DNA of 64,000 nucleotides. Source: Shewanella salipaludis (GTDB taxonomy: Bacteria > Pseudomonadota > Gammaproteobacteria > Enterobacterales > Shewanellaceae). A program made the translations under genes and the position numbers. Positions 33,503 to 43,214 of this stretch are shown piece after piece. How positions within the stretch are numbered: position 1 is the first letter of the stretch; each line of letters opens with the position of its first letter. The notes under the pieces are model-generated. The model worked only from the letters and a program-made list of their open reading frames with translations, was not told the DNA's origin and searched no databases. The stretch is from positions 62,001 to 126,000 of the forward strand of contig NZ_JAAXYH010000002.1 of assembly GCF_012911865.1 (NCBI RefSeq), given 5' to 3'.

Positions 33503-34135
33503 ATGGATGAACCAACAAGAGACGCCTCAGTGGTATTATGCCGCTCCTGTGATCTGGCCATCAGGAAACGGGCGCTGCCATCCAACGTCAGGGCCATCTG
33601 TCCCAGATGCCACTCAGTCCTGTACGACAGCCCCTATTGCTCCATCAATGGCATGTTGGCCCTGTGCGTGACCGCATTGATGTTTTATTTGCCCGCCAAC
33701 CTCTTCCCCGTGCTGGAAATCCATTTCTTCGGCAGCATAAGAACCACGACGGTATTTCAGGGGGCGCTGGCGGTCATGGACCAAGGCTACTGGATAGTGG
33801 GCATTGCCGTGCTCGTTGCCGCGGTGCTGGCACCCGGGGTGCTGATACTGTCTATCTTCACCCAGATACTGATAGTAAAATTCGGCCTCAAGACACACCC
33901 GGGCCGCGCGCTGTTGAAGCATCTGTTACGGCATCAGGGGTTGTTGTCCGAACTGACCATGCTGGAAATCTATGTGATCAGCTTTTTGGTTTCAGCCTTC
34001 CAATTATCTGATTTCTCAGATATCTTTTTTGGTATCGGCACTTTCTGCTTCGTGATGCTATTCGTGACCACCCTCTTCCTGCAGCGGGAATATAACTTGG
34101 ATCATATGTGGAGTTTTCTCGATGAAAACCACTGA
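33503..34135 (+). CDS. LetA/PqiA-type membrane protein, N-terminal half (LetA1)
   Basis: Corresponds to the first half of E. coli LetA (YebS), the inner membrane partner of the MCE protein LetB in lipid transport. 210 residues: a zinc-ribbon with LCRSC and ICPRC, then about four TM helices (LALCVTALMFYLPANLFPVL; VGIAVLVAAVLAPGVLIL). I use the ATG at 33503; an in-frame TTG at 33461 would add 14 residues. The end overlaps the next gene by 14 nt, so the two halves are translated together. E. coli LetA is a single chain of about 427 residues. Confidence 0.88.
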   Translation: MDEPTRDASVVLCRSCDLAIRKRALPSNVRAICPRCHSVLYDSPYCSINGMLALCVTALMFYLPANLFPVLEIHFFGSIRTTTVFQGALAVMDQGYWIVGIAVLVAAVLAPGVLILSIFTQILIVKFGLKTHPGRALLKHLLRHQGLLSELTMLEIYVISFLVSAFQLSDFSDIFFGIGTFCFVMLFVTTLFLQREYNLDHMWSFLDENH

Positions 34136-34751
34136 AAGTTTACAGGGGCAGGCCCTCGGGCTGGTGTTGTGCCATGTCTGTCAGCAGCTGAATCAGAGCA
34201 AGGTGGGCCACTGTCGCCGCTGCGGCCAGGCCCTGCGCCAGCGGGATCACGGCAGCATACAGAAGAGCTGGGCACTGCTGATCACCGCCGCCATCTTACT
34301 GGTGCCGGCCAACATCTACCCCATTACCACTATCGTCAAGCAGGGCAAGATCATCCAGGACACGATTCTTTCCGGCATACTGCATCTGGTCCAATCGGAC
34401 ATGCTGCCCATTGCCATCATAGTGTTCGTCGCCAGCATACTTGTGCCTTGGCTGAAAATCATCGGTCTGGTCATCTATCTGTCCGCCATCAGTTTCAACA
34501 TACCCGTCTCCAAACGCAAGTTGATGGTGGGTTTTCACATTATCGAGTGGATTGGCCGCTGGTCCATGCTGGACCTGTTTGTGATTTCCCTTACCGTCGC
34601 CCTGGTCAACATGGGGCAACTGCTGGATGCCAAGCCCGCACCGGCGGCCACCGCCTTCGCCTTGGTGGTGTTATTAACCCAACTGGCAGCCAAGGTGCTG
34701 GACACACGTTTACTCTGGGATCGATTGGAAAAACAAGATGACGCAAATTGA
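34122..34751 (+). CDS. LetA/PqiA-type membrane protein, C-terminal half (LetA2)
   Basis: Second half of a split LetA: 209 residues with its own zinc-ribbon (LCHVC, HCRRC) and about four TM helices (LLITAAILLVPANIYPI; MLPIAIIVFVASILVPWLKII; WSMLDLFVISLTVAL). Overlaps letA1 by 14 nt and letB by 14 nt, so translational coupling is likely. With LetA1 it should form the pseudo-symmetric membrane unit that is one chain in E. coli. Confidence 0.88.
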   Translation: MKTTESLQGQALGLVLCHVCQQLNQSKVGHCRRCGQALRQRDHGSIQKSWALLITAAILLVPANIYPITTIVKQGKIIQDTILSGILHLVQSDMLPIAIIVFVASILVPWLKIIGLVIYLSAISFNIPVSKRKLMVGFHIIEWIGRWSMLDLFVISLTVALVNMGQLLDAKPAPAATAFALVVLLTQLAAKVLDTRLLWDRLEKQDDAN

Positions 34752-37371
34752 ATCACCTAAGATCGTAAAGAAAAAGCTCTTCTCCCCTATTTGGTTGCTG
34801 CCTATTCTCGCGCTGGCACTGGGCGCCTGGCTCGGCATCAAGAGCATCAGGGAGTCGGGCATAGAAATCCAAATCCACTTTCCCAGCGCTACCGGAATAG
34901 ACATAGGCAAAACCCTGGTCAGGTACCAGGGCTTGACCGTGGGTAAGGTCATAGACATAGCCATAGACGAGGACCTCAAAGGGGTCGACGTCAAGGCGCT
35001 GATCGATTACCGCTCCGAGCGCTTTCTCAACGAGGGGACCCTCTTCTGGTTAGTCACCCCCAAGGCCAGCATCACGGGCGTCGAGGGGCTGGACGCGCTC
35101 TTCTCGGGCAACTATATCGCCATGCAACCGGGCGGCGGCGGCTCCAGAACCTCATACGAGGCCCAGCGTGAGCCGCCGGCGATGCAACCCGGCAGCGAGG
35201 GGGTCATCATCGAACTCAAAGCCGATAAACTGGGATCCCTCGATGTGGGCTCCCCCGTGTTTTATCGCCAGGTACCGGTCGGCAGCATAGTCAGTTATCG
35301 GCTCGAAGGCAGCCAGCGAATACTGATAAGTGCCTTCATTCAGGAACAATTTACCCATCTGGTGAAGAAAGACTCGCATTTCTGGAACGTCTCAGGGGTG
35401 CAGATCGACGCTTCACTGGCTGGGGTCAAGGTCACCACCGAGAGCCTGGCGTCTATTTTGGCCGGCGGTATCAGCTTCGATTCCAATGAACAGGGGCTCG
35501 AGGCCGAAAACGGTGACAGTTTCCCTCTGTATGACTCGCGGGAGCAGGCCGATGGCGGCCAGATGCTGACACTCACCGCCATAGACGCCAATGGCATAAA
35601 CAAAGGCACAGGCATCTTCTATCGGGGCGTCGCCATAGGGGAAGTGCGGGACATACAGCCCCAGAAGGATGGGGTCAGGCTGACAGCCAGCATGAATCCT
35701 GAGTACGGCTCGCTGCTGACCCGGGACGCCCACTTCTGGCTCGAAGGCGCAGATCTGTCGCTCAATGGCGTGAGCCATGCCGAACGCCTGCTCACAGGCA
35801 AGGTGATCAATTTTCTCCCCGGAGTAGCGGACGCCGCCATTCCGGCCAATCCCGAATACCCTCTGGCCAACGAGGCCCCCGAACTGGCCCAGGCACAGAA
35901 ACGCCTCCTCAAGGTCAATGCCGATGAGAATGCCGGCATTCAGCCAGGGGCCGATGTCAGATACAAACAGATTAAGATAGGCTCAGTGCTCAGCGTGAAC
36001 CTGAGCAAGGACTTTTCCGTCGTCGAATATCAGCTGGAAATCTTGCCGGAATTTGTCGGCTTAGTGCATAGCGACAGTTACCTGCTGCCGGAATCGGCAC
36101 TGGCGATAGAAGCCTCACTGGATGGCGTCTCGGTCAAGAGCCGCGATCTCGCCACCCTGGTCAAGGGTGCCGTCAGCTTGCTGCCGGGCAAGAGCCACAG
36201 GCCGTTAGCCGCAGCGGCGACACTCAAGCTCTTCGCTTCGGCCGCGGAGGCGGAGCAATTTTTTGCCAATCAAACATTGACCCATCTGACTCTGGTAAGC
36301 CAGGACGGTGCCGATCTGGCGAAAGGCTCCCCCGTCTACTACAAGAAAATGCAGATTGGCCTGGTCGAGGCCGTCAATTGGCAGGCCGACAGCGACACTT
36401 TCCAGATCCGCCTGGCACTCGAGCAGGCTTTCGCGGCCCTGGTCAAACCCAATACCGTCTTCTGGCGCAACAATGCCGTCGAGATCAATGCCAGTCTGGC
36501 GGGACTGGAGGTCGCGGTTGCACCGCTCAAAGGCGCGCTCAAGGGCAGCATCAGCCTGGGGCTGCTCGCCGAAGAGGTGAAGGCCGACAGTCAACGCCTG
36601 TATGAGTCCAAGACGCTGGCACAGGCGCAGGCACAGGCCATCAGTCTCACCTTCCCGGCCTCGGCCAGGCTCGCCAGTGGCGCCGCCATTCGCTATCGGG
36701 GCCATAAGGTCGGTGAAATCCAACAGATCAAACTCAACGCAGATCTGCAGACGTTGACCGCCAACGCCTACCTCTATGGCGAATATGCCGACTATTTCAG
36801 TCGTCAGGACAGTGAATACTTCCTGGTGGACGCCCAGATCTCCCTCGCCGGCATAAAGGCGGTGGACACGCTGATCACCGGCCCCTATGTCGGCGTGACC
36901 CCGGGCAACAGTGCCAACAGCAGCCAGACATTCGCGGCCAGTATGAGCAGCACTGCCTACGCCAACCTCGACAGTTCAGCACTCACCTTCACCCTGGAAG
37001 ACACCAATCTGGGCTCGATACGCATAGGCACCCCACTCTTCTTCCGTGGCATTGCCATAGGCCAGATCGATGGCTATACCCTGTCGGCCACGGGCAACAG
37101 GGTGCTGATGCTGGCCCATGTGGAGGGCAAGTACAAGCATCTGGTCAATAACAGCAGCAAGTTCTGGAATGTCTCCGGCATCAAGGTAGATGTTGGCCTA
37201 TTCTCCGGCGCCCAGATAGAAACAGGATCGCTGGAGAGCATACTCGTTGGCGGCATCAGCGTCGCCACCCGAGAGCCGACCTCATCTGCCAATGCCTTGG
37301 TCCAGGGCAGCATACTGCCACTGCATGCGAGCGCTGAGAAAAGTTGGCGCGACTGGCAGACGGCCAACTGA
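34738..37371 (+). CDS. letB: MCE-domain lipid transport protein LetB (YebT)
   Basis: LetB forms a periplasm-spanning tunnel of stacked MCE rings for lipid transport between the membranes. The 877 residues equal the E. coli length as I recall it. After one N-terminal TM helix (LFSPIWLLPILALALGAWLG) seven MCE repeats can be counted by their ring motif: VRYQGLTVGKV, VFYRQVPVGSI, IFYRGVAIGEV, VRYKQIKIGSV, VYYKKMQIGLV, IRYRGHKVGEI and LFFRGIAIGQI. Third gene of the letA1-letA2-letB operon, closed by a strong terminator. Confidence 0.96.
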   Translation: MTQIESPKIVKKKLFSPIWLLPILALALGAWLGIKSIRESGIEIQIHFPSATGIDIGKTLVRYQGLTVGKVIDIAIDEDLKGVDVKALIDYRSERFLNEGTLFWLVTPKASITGVEGLDALFSGNYIAMQPGGGGSRTSYEAQREPPAMQPGSEGVIIELKADKLGSLDVGSPVFYRQVPVGSIVSYRLEGSQRILISAFIQEQFTHLVKKDSHFWNVSGVQIDASLAGVKVTTESLASILAGGISFDSNEQGLEAENGDSFPLYDSREQADGGQMLTLTAIDANGINKGTGIFYRGVAIGEVRDIQPQKDGVRLTASMNPEYGSLLTRDAHFWLEGADLSLNGVSHAERLLTGKVINFLPGVADAAIPANPEYPLANEAPELAQAQKRLLKVNADENAGIQPGADVRYKQIKIGSVLSVNLSKDFSVVEYQLEILPEFVGLVHSDSYLLPESALAIEASLDGVSVKSRDLATLVKGAVSLLPGKSHRPLAAAATLKLFASAAEAEQFFANQTLTHLTLVSQDGADLAKGSPVYYKKMQIGLVEAVNWQADSDTFQIRLALEQAFAALVKPNTVFWRNNAVEINASLAGLEVAVAPLKGALKGSISLGLLAEEVKADSQRLYESKTLAQAQAQAISLTFPASARLASGAAIRYRGHKVGEIQQIKLNADLQTLTANAYLYGEYADYFSRQDSEYFLVDAQISLAGIKAVDTLITGPYVGVTPGNSANSSQTFAASMSSTAYANLDSSALTFTLEDTNLGSIRIGTPLFFRGIAIGQIDGYTLSATGNRVLMLAHVEGKYKHLVNNSSKFWNVSGIKVDVGLFSGAQIETGSLESILVGGISVATREPTSSANALVQGSILPLHASAEKSWRDWQTAN

Positions 37372-37394
37372 GCACAGACATATCCATACCCCAC

Positions 37395-37429
37395 AATAAA
37401 ATAAAGGGCCCAGGGCCCTTTATTTTATT
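37395..37429. terminator. Bidirectional terminator between letB and the SpmAB-like gene
   Basis: Perfect 16-bp arms (AATAAAATAAAGGGCC and its complement) with a 3-nt loop. A-rich and T-rich outer parts let it work for letB (plus) and for the convergent minus-strand gene. Confidence 0.92.
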
Positions 37430-37473
37430 GCACGGCTTTATTTCATTGTGCGCCTCGATTCCCTGCGCCGGCG

Positions 37474-38700
37474 TCAGCCGTAAAACCAGTAGCAAACGAA
37501 GATCGCCGCCAAGAGGCCGGCGCCGTCGGCCGCCAAGCCACAGCCGAGGGCATGACGCGTCTGGCGTATCCCCACAGAGCCGAAATAGACCGCCAACACA
37601 TAGAAGGTGGTCTCAGTGCTGCCCTGGAAGATCGCCGCCAAACGCCCGGCGAAGGAATCGACCCCATGGTGATCCATGGTCTCGAGCATCATGGCCCTGG
37701 CGCCCGAACCGCTGAAGGGTTTCATCAGCGCCGTCGGCAAGGCGTCGACGAAACGACTGTCGAGACCCAACAGGCCAACCAGCTCGCCAGTCAGCTGCAA
37801 CAGATATCCAAGGGCGCCGGACGCCCTGAGCAGGCCTATGGCCAGCAGCATGGCCAACAAATAGGGGATCAGCTGTATCGCCTGGTTGAAGCCCTCCCTG
37901 GCACCTTCGATAAATTCATCATAGATGGCCACCTTCCTGACCGCCGCCGTGAGCACGAAGGCGAACACCAGCAATAACAAGACGCCGTTGCCGAGTGTCG
38001 TCGACACCGTGGCTATCGTCTGGGCGGACAGCGTCCCCAGGTAGAAGACGCTCGCCACCAAGGTCCCCAGCAACACGGCGCCGTAGCCAAGCACTATGGT
38101 ATTGAGCAAGGACAGGCGCTGTACCATGGCGACCACCAGGAGCCCCACCAGGGTCGAGGCCGACGTCGCCAGTAAGATAGGCAGAAACACGTCGGCGGGG
38201 GCACTCGCCCCCTGCTGCGCCCGGTAGAGAAACACGGTCACGGGCACCAGGGTCACAGACGAGGTATTGAGTACCAGAAATAAGATCTGCGCATTGCTGG
38301 CCACAGCCTTGTTCGGATTCAGACTCTGCAGATCCTGCATCGCCTTGAGCCCCAACGGGGTCGCGGCATTGTCCAGGCCGAACACATTGGCGGTTAAGTT
38401 CATTGTGATGCTGCCGAAGGCGGCGTGCCCCCTGGGCACTTCCGGCATCAACCTGCTGAGCAGAGGTTCGAATAACCAGGCGATGGCGCCGACAACCCCG
38501 GCCTTTTCGCCGACGCGCATCAACCCCATCCACAAGGCCAACACTCCGACCAAGCCGAGGGCTATCTCGGCCGCTAACTTGGCGCTGTGGAACAATGCCT
38601 CGACCGACTGACTCAGGACATCCGTCTGCCCATCGAACAGACGGACCAGGATGGCCACAGCCGCCGTGATAAAAAACACCAACCAAACCCGATTCAGCAC
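37474..38700 (-). CDS. SpmA/SpmB-like nucleoside-recognition domain membrane protein
   Basis: 408-residue inner membrane protein with about ten TM helices. Two Gate-type (nucleoside recognition) domains are fused: the first resembles SpmA (SITMNLTANVFGLDNAATPLG, LNTSSVTLVPVTVFLYRA), the second SpmB (ALPTALMKPFSGSGARAMML, STETTFYVLAVYFGSVGIR). These are named after Bacillus spore proteins, but fused forms occur widely in Gram-negatives with unknown substrate. The start is GTG at 38700 with AGAGGA 6 nt upstream; the longer open frame begins with an unsupported TTG. Monocistronic, divergent from rsmF. Confidence 0.82.
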   Translation of the reverse strand: MLNRVWLVFFITAAVAILVRLFDGQTDVLSQSVEALFHSAKLAAEIALGLVGVLALWMGLMRVGEKAGVVGAIAWLFEPLLSRLMPEVPRGHAAFGSITMNLTANVFGLDNAATPLGLKAMQDLQSLNPNKAVASNAQILFLVLNTSSVTLVPVTVFLYRAQQGASAPADVFLPILLATSASTLVGLLVVAMVQRLSLLNTIVLGYGAVLLGTLVASVFYLGTLSAQTIATVSTTLGNGVLLLLVFAFVLTAAVRKVAIYDEFIEGAREGFNQAIQLIPYLLAMLLAIGLLRASGALGYLLQLTGELVGLLGLDSRFVDALPTALMKPFSGSGARAMMLETMDHHGVDSFAGRLAAIFQGSTETTFYVLAVYFGSVGIRQTRHALGCGLAADGAGLLAAIFVCYWFYG

Positions 38701-38804
38701 ACTCTTTCCTCTGCAAGGCCCTATCAATTAAGCCAGAGATTAATCCCTGTCGCTGAGCGCCACTATGCTATAATCGCGCCAATTGATGAACAGTTAATTC
38801 TCTT

Positions 38805-40229
38805 ATGGTTCAGTTAAATCAAAATTTTATCGATAGTATGGCGCAAGAGTTGCCGGCACATTTGTCCCTCGACGACTTTATCGCCTATTGTGACAAGCCG
38901 CTGCGGCGCTCCATCCGCGTCAACAGCCTGAAAATATCCGCCGCGGACTTTATCGCCCTGATGGCACCAAAGGGCTGGGTGTTTGAAGCCATTCCCTGGT
39001 GCAGCGACGGTTTCTGGATAAGTTACGATGAGGAAGAGCAGCTGGGCAATGCCGTAGAGCATCTGCAGGGGCTGTTCTATATTCAGGAAGCCAGCTCCAT
39101 GCTGCCGCCCACGGCCCTGTTTGCCGGGAGCGAGCCGCAATTGGTGCTGGATCTCGCCTCGGCGCCCGGTTCCAAGACCACCCAGATGGCGGCCTTGATG
39201 CATAACTCGGGCCTGTTGGTGGCCAACGAATATTCCGCCAGCCGGGTGAAAGTATTGCATGCCAATGTGCTGCGCATGGGCGCCAGTCATTGTGCCCTCA
39301 CCCACTTCGATGGGCGGGTGTTCGGCGAATACTTGTATGAACGCTTCGATGCCGTGTTGCTCGATGCCCCCTGCGGTGGCGAAGGCACGGTGCGCAAAGA
39401 TCCCGATGCCCTCAAGCACTGGGACCCTCTCGATGTCCAGGCCATAGCCGAGACCCAGAAGGCGCTACTGGTATCGGCCTTCCTGGCACTCAAGCCCGGC
39501 GGTAGCCTGGTATATTCGACCTGCACCCTGAACCGCACCGAGAATCAGGGGGTGTGTGAATACCTGCGGCAAACCTATCCGGATGCGGTGCAATTCGAAC
39601 CCCTGAACGACTTGTTCGAGGGCGCGGCTCGGGCCTGTACGCCGGAAGGCTTTCTGCATGTCTGGCCACAGATCTTCGACAGCGAAGGCTTCTTCGTGGC
39701 CAAGCTCACCAAGCTGGCGTCCGTGCCGCGCCTGCAAGCCGAGCCCAAGCGGCAGAAGAATTTCCCCTTCGCGCCGGCATCGGCCAAACAACTTGCCGCA
39801 CTGCAGGACTATTTCAGCCAAAGCCTGGGGATCACCCTGCCCCACGACGGCCATATCATGGTCAGGGACGAAGAATATTGGCTATTCCCACAGGCGTTTG
39901 CCGACTTCATCGGCCTGATGCGCTTCCAGCGTATAGGGTTGAAGCTCGCCGACAGCATCAAGCATGGCTTTAGGGTGCGCCACGAAGCGATAATTGCCCT
40001 GGGGCAAACCAGCAGCAAGCAGGTCGCGCTGGATGAGGCCCAGGCGAAGGAATATCTCATGGGACGGGATATCCAGCTGGAGCAGGCAGGCAAAGCCAGG
40101 GGGGAAGTGATCGTCAGTTATGGCTCGAGCCCATTGGGAATGGCCAAACATCTGGGGAACAAGTTAAAAAACAGCCTTCCCAGGGACTTGGTCAAAGACA
40201 AGGTCGCCATCTTGCCCGTCATAGGCTGA
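38805..40229 (+). CDS. rsmF: 16S rRNA m5C1407 methyltransferase RsmF
   Basis: RsmF (YebU) makes m5C at 1407 of 16S rRNA. 474 residues: N-terminal RNA-binding region, Rossmann methyltransferase (VLDLASAPGSKTTQMA), the two cysteine motifs of m5C enzymes (LLDAPCGGEGT and YSTCTLNR), and a C-terminal PUA-like domain from about 380. All catalytic parts are intact. E. coli rsmF also follows letB; here the SpmAB-like gene is inserted in opposite orientation. Confidence 0.96.
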   Translation: MVQLNQNFIDSMAQELPAHLSLDDFIAYCDKPLRRSIRVNSLKISAADFIALMAPKGWVFEAIPWCSDGFWISYDEEEQLGNAVEHLQGLFYIQEASSMLPPTALFAGSEPQLVLDLASAPGSKTTQMAALMHNSGLLVANEYSASRVKVLHANVLRMGASHCALTHFDGRVFGEYLYERFDAVLLDAPCGGEGTVRKDPDALKHWDPLDVQAIAETQKALLVSAFLALKPGGSLVYSTCTLNRTENQGVCEYLRQTYPDAVQFEPLNDLFEGAARACTPEGFLHVWPQIFDSEGFFVAKLTKLASVPRLQAEPKRQKNFPFAPASAKQLAALQDYFSQSLGITLPHDGHIMVRDEEYWLFPQAFADFIGLMRFQRIGLKLADSIKHGFRVRHEAIIALGQTSSKQVALDEAQAKEYLMGRDIQLEQAGKARGEVIVSYGSSPLGMAKHLGNKLKNSLPRDLVKDKVAILPVIG

Positions 40230-40471
40230 TGGCCACATATTTGGTTACAAACTTGCGGCTAAAAAGTGGGGGCAGATGCGCATTTTTTGCGCTATTAAAC
40301 TACACTTTCGCACAGACATAAGTGCAAGCTTGTCATCTGTAGCGCAAGGCTCTCGAATGAGCCATTCCCCTAGGCCCGGAACAATCGGAATAGTTTTGGG
40401 CCTCTTTTTGTGTCCTGCTCTCGTCTCTTGCCGCCACCCGGGCGGCAAAGGCCGGCTCTAAGCCGGGCCCA

Positions 40472-41260
40472 TTATCTGCCAACCAGCTTGGCCGCATCTT
40501 TGAACAAGTTGAAAAAGTTCTCCCCCGTATACTCGGCCAACTCCTGGTATGTCTCTCCCCGCAGCTCGGCGACAAATTCCGCCACGTCACGGACGAAGGC
40601 GGGTTGGTTTTCCTGGCCCCTGTGGGGAATAGGCGCCAAATAGGGAGAGTCGGTCTCGACCAATAGCCTATCCCTGGGTACCTTGCGGATCACGTTTCTC
40701 AACTCGCCGGCATTCTTGAAGGTCACTATGCCTGAGACAGAAATATAGAAACCCAGCTCGATCGCCGCCTTCGCCATCTCCCAGTTCTCGGTGAAACAAT
40801 GCAGCACACCGCCGACCTTGTCGGCCTGACCCTGTTTCAGCAGGCGAATGGTGTCTTCCCTGGCATCTCTGGTGTGGACTATCAAAGGTTTATTGACCTC
40901 GACCGCCAAGGCTATCTGTTGCTCGAAGCACGCCTGTTGCAACGCCTTGGTATCGTCGGCATAGAAATAATCCAGCCCCGTCTCACCTATGGCGACGACC
41001 CTGGGATCCTGGGCGAAACTGGCTATCTGGGCCACATCCAGTCCGTCTTTGACGTCCAGCGGATGCACCCCTGAGGAGAGAAATACATTGTCAAACGCCG
41101 CCACCTTGTCGCGCATGGCCGCAAAGCCTTGTTGCCTGACGTTGACACAGAGTAAGTATTCGACGCCACGCTGCTTGGCGGCATCCAGTATGAGTTGCAG
41201 ACTCTGATGGTCCGGGGCGGCCTTAAGCCTGTCTAAATGACAATGGGAATCGATGAGCAC
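40472..41260 (-). CDS. ycfH: TatD family metal-dependent DNase (YcfH type)
   Basis: TatD-like hydrolase of the amidohydrolase superfamily (262 residues; E. coli YcfH about 265). Metal ligands are present: HCH in DSHCHLD, Glu in AIGETGLDYFY, His in LIVHTRDA and LHCFTEN, Asp in VETDSPYLAP. The start is taken as GTG at 41260 (MLIDSHCHLDRL), matching the family N-terminus; a TTG at 41272 is an alternative. Last gene of the long apbC-to-tatD operon, 44 nt after the PilZ gene. Confidence 0.92.
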   Translation of the reverse strand: MLIDSHCHLDRLKAAPDHQSLQLILDAAKQRGVEYLLCVNVRQQGFAAMRDKVAAFDNVFLSSGVHPLDVKDGLDVAQIASFAQDPRVVAIGETGLDYFYADDTKALQQACFEQQIALAVEVNKPLIVHTRDAREDTIRLLKQGQADKVGGVLHCFTENWEMAKAAIELGFYISVSGIVTFKNAGELRNVIRKVPRDRLLVETDSPYLAPIPHRGQENQPAFVRDVAEFVAELRGETYQELAEYTGENFFNLFKDAAKLVGR

Positions 41261-41304
41261 TGGTGGGTCCAAGCATGAATCATAATGGGGGCAAGGATAC
41301 CCAG

Positions 41305-41631
41305 CTACATGGTACAGGTCAAATCGGCAGAACTCAGCTCGCCGGACAGGAGTTTCTCTATATGGTGTTTATGGCTGTCAGGCTCAGACAACATCTTGAT
41401 GCCTATCCCCGCGGGCCGGCCACCGGACGCCCCGACAGGATTGATCCAGACCACCCTCCCCCTGAACTCATTCACGCTCGAGGTCCCGGGTAAGCGGTAG
41501 GCTATCATCAGCTCTTCACCCAGGAAATGGCTCTCGGTCGTCGCCACAAACAGGCCAGCGGGTCTGATGAAGGGCATGTAGGCCCGATAGAGTTGGTGCA
41601 AGGTATCGAAGTTAACCACAAGATCTATCAT
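41305..41631 (-). CDS. pilZ: PilZ domain protein (type IV pilus type)
   Basis: 108-residue single PilZ domain. The usual c-di-GMP motif RxxxR is missing before the barrel, and the second motif region reads VGASGGRPAGIGIKM, as in the P. aeruginosa PilZ type that acts in type IV pilus assembly without clear c-di-GMP binding. It sits between holB and tatD, the place of pilZ in many gammaproteobacteria, 6 nt after holB. Confidence 0.85.
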   Translation of the reverse strand: MIDLVVNFDTLHQLYRAYMPFIRPAGLFVATTESHFLGEELMIAYRLPGTSSVNEFRGRVVWINPVGASGGRPAGIGIKMLSEPDSHKHHIEKLLSGELSSADLTCTM

Positions 41632-41637
41632 AAGATG

Positions 41638-42591
41638 TTATCTAGTTGTTATTTTCTTATATTCTAAGACAAAACGCTGGAAAAGGCCCAGATAATTGAC
41701 ATTCGGCATCGTCTGCAGGCTATGGCACTGATCCATGACCTCCGCCGCCAGGGCCGCCACCCGCTGGCGCTCGAGGGCATCGGCCTGGGTCTCGCGCAGC
41801 AAATACTGCCGCAACACCAGATACAATACCTTGAGCGCATCAAAAATCTGTCCCTCGCCAACCTCAAGCAGGCTGGCATTGAGATGGCCCGAACTCAGGC
41901 TGCCGGCCCAATCCTTGCGCAGCGCCAGCAAGGCTTGATAATGACCGCTCTGCAGGCTGGCGGCCAAGGCAAGCGGCCCACCCACGACCGGCAGACACCA
42001 GGTCACATCTTCCTGCATGCCATACAAGTTAGTCAACCAGTGGCCTATGTCTGCCCTGGATGGTGCAGTGAAGCTGATGCGCTGGCAGCGACTGCTGATA
42101 GTCGGCAGCAGGCGTCCAGGGGTGTCGGACTGGAGTAGGAGCAAGGTGTTTTGCCCCGGCTCTTCCAGTGTCTTCAGCAGCGCATTGGCCGCCGCCAAGT
42201 TCAGCCGCTCGCAATTGAAGAGCAAGGCCACTCGCCGACCACCCTGTTGCGCCGTCGAGCTCAGCTTGTGGCATAACTCGCGGATCTGATCGACCTTGAT
42301 CTGATTGCCATCGGCCTCGACCCGGTAAAAATCCGGGTGACTGCCGGCCTCGAACAGCTGACACGCCTTGCAAAACCCGCAACTGCCCTGAGCCGTCGGC
42401 TGCTGGCATAGGGCCGCTTGCGCCATGGACAGGGCTAAAAGCTGCCCTCCGAGCGCGCTGTCTATGCCAATCAGCTGTGCATGGCTGAGCCTATTGCGCC
42501 TGAGTGAATCGATGAAACGCTCGGTCGCGGCGGCGAGCCAGGGCAACTTGGCCAGACTCGGCTCTTGGACGGGTGCCTGGCCTGCTACCAT
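41638..42591 (-). CDS. holB: DNA polymerase III subunit delta'
   Basis: Clamp-loader subunit. 317 residues. The zinc module CGFCKACQ with preceding C residues ([15 protein letters not shown]) is intact, followed by [19 protein letters not shown] and [19 protein letters not shown] and the SRC motif ([10 protein letters not shown]), all typical of delta'. There is no true Walker A, as expected. It overlaps tmk by 7 nt. Confidence 0.94.
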   Translation of the reverse strand: MVAGQAPVQEPSLAKLPWLAAATERFIDSLRRNRLSHAQLIGIDSALGGQLLALSMAQAALCQQPTAQGSCGFCKACQLFEAGSHPDFYRVEADGNQIKVDQIRELCHKLSSTAQQGGRRVALLFNCERLNLAAANALLKTLEEPGQNTLLLLQSDTPGRLLPTISSRCQRISFTAPSRADIGHWLTNLYGMQEDVTWCLPVVGGPLALAASLQSGHYQALLALRKDWAGSLSSGHLNASLLEVGEGQIFDALKVLYLVLRQYLLRETQADALERQRVAALAAEVMDQCHSLQTMPNVNYLGLFQRFVLEYKKITTR

Positions 42592-43214
42592 TGGATCCCC
42601 TGCAACACGGCCAGAATATCTTTATGCACCTGGCCTATTTCCTGGCTGGCATCTATGACCAGGATGCTGTCATCCTCGGCCGCCAGCTGCAGGTAAGTCG
42701 CACGGGCACGCTCGAAGAAATCGAGCGCCTGTTGCTCTATTCTGTCCAGTTCGCCCCTGCCGGCGGCGCGGCTCAAGCCCAATGCCGGCGGTATGTCCAG
42801 GTACAAGGTCAAATCGGGTTTAAAACCCTTGAGGGTCGCCTCGCTGACCGCATGCACCAATGGCATGAGGCCGCGGCCGCCCCCCTGATAGGCTAGAGAC
42901 GACAGATTATGCCTGTCACCCAGTACCCAAAGTCCGGCGGCGAGCGCAGGTTTGATCACCCTGTGGATCAGCTGGGCTCTGGCGGCATAGATCAACAGGC
43001 ACTCGGCCTCATCACACAGGGGATCGCTGGGATCGGCTATCTTAACCAAGTCGCGAATTCGCTCGGCCAAGGGGGTCCCGCCGGGTTCACGGGTACAGAT
43101 AGGCTCCCGCCCCGTATGCCGGGTGATAAAATCATGCATCAGGGCGACGGCACTGGATTTGCCAGCGCCTTCCAAGCCTTCGATCACGATAAATTTAGCG
43201 TTGTTTTCGCTCAT
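42585..43214 (-). CDS. tmk: Thymidylate kinase
   Basis: Phosphorylates dTMP to dTDP. 209 residues with P-loop GLEGAGKSS (13-21), the [15 protein letters not shown] block (TREPGGT) and the [16 protein letters not shown] lid region of the E. coli-type enzyme. It overlaps mltG by 4 nt (ATGA) and holB by 7 nt. Confidence 0.96.
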   Translation of the reverse strand: MSENNAKFIVIEGLEGAGKSSAVALMHDFITRHTGREPICTREPGGTPLAERIRDLVKIADPSDPLCDEAECLLIYAARAQLIHRVIKPALAAGLWVLGDRHNLSSLAYQGGGRGLMPLVHAVSEATLKGFKPDLTLYLDIPPALGLSRAAGRGELDRIEQQALDFFERARATYLQLAAEDDSILVIDASQEIGQVHKDILAVLQGIQW

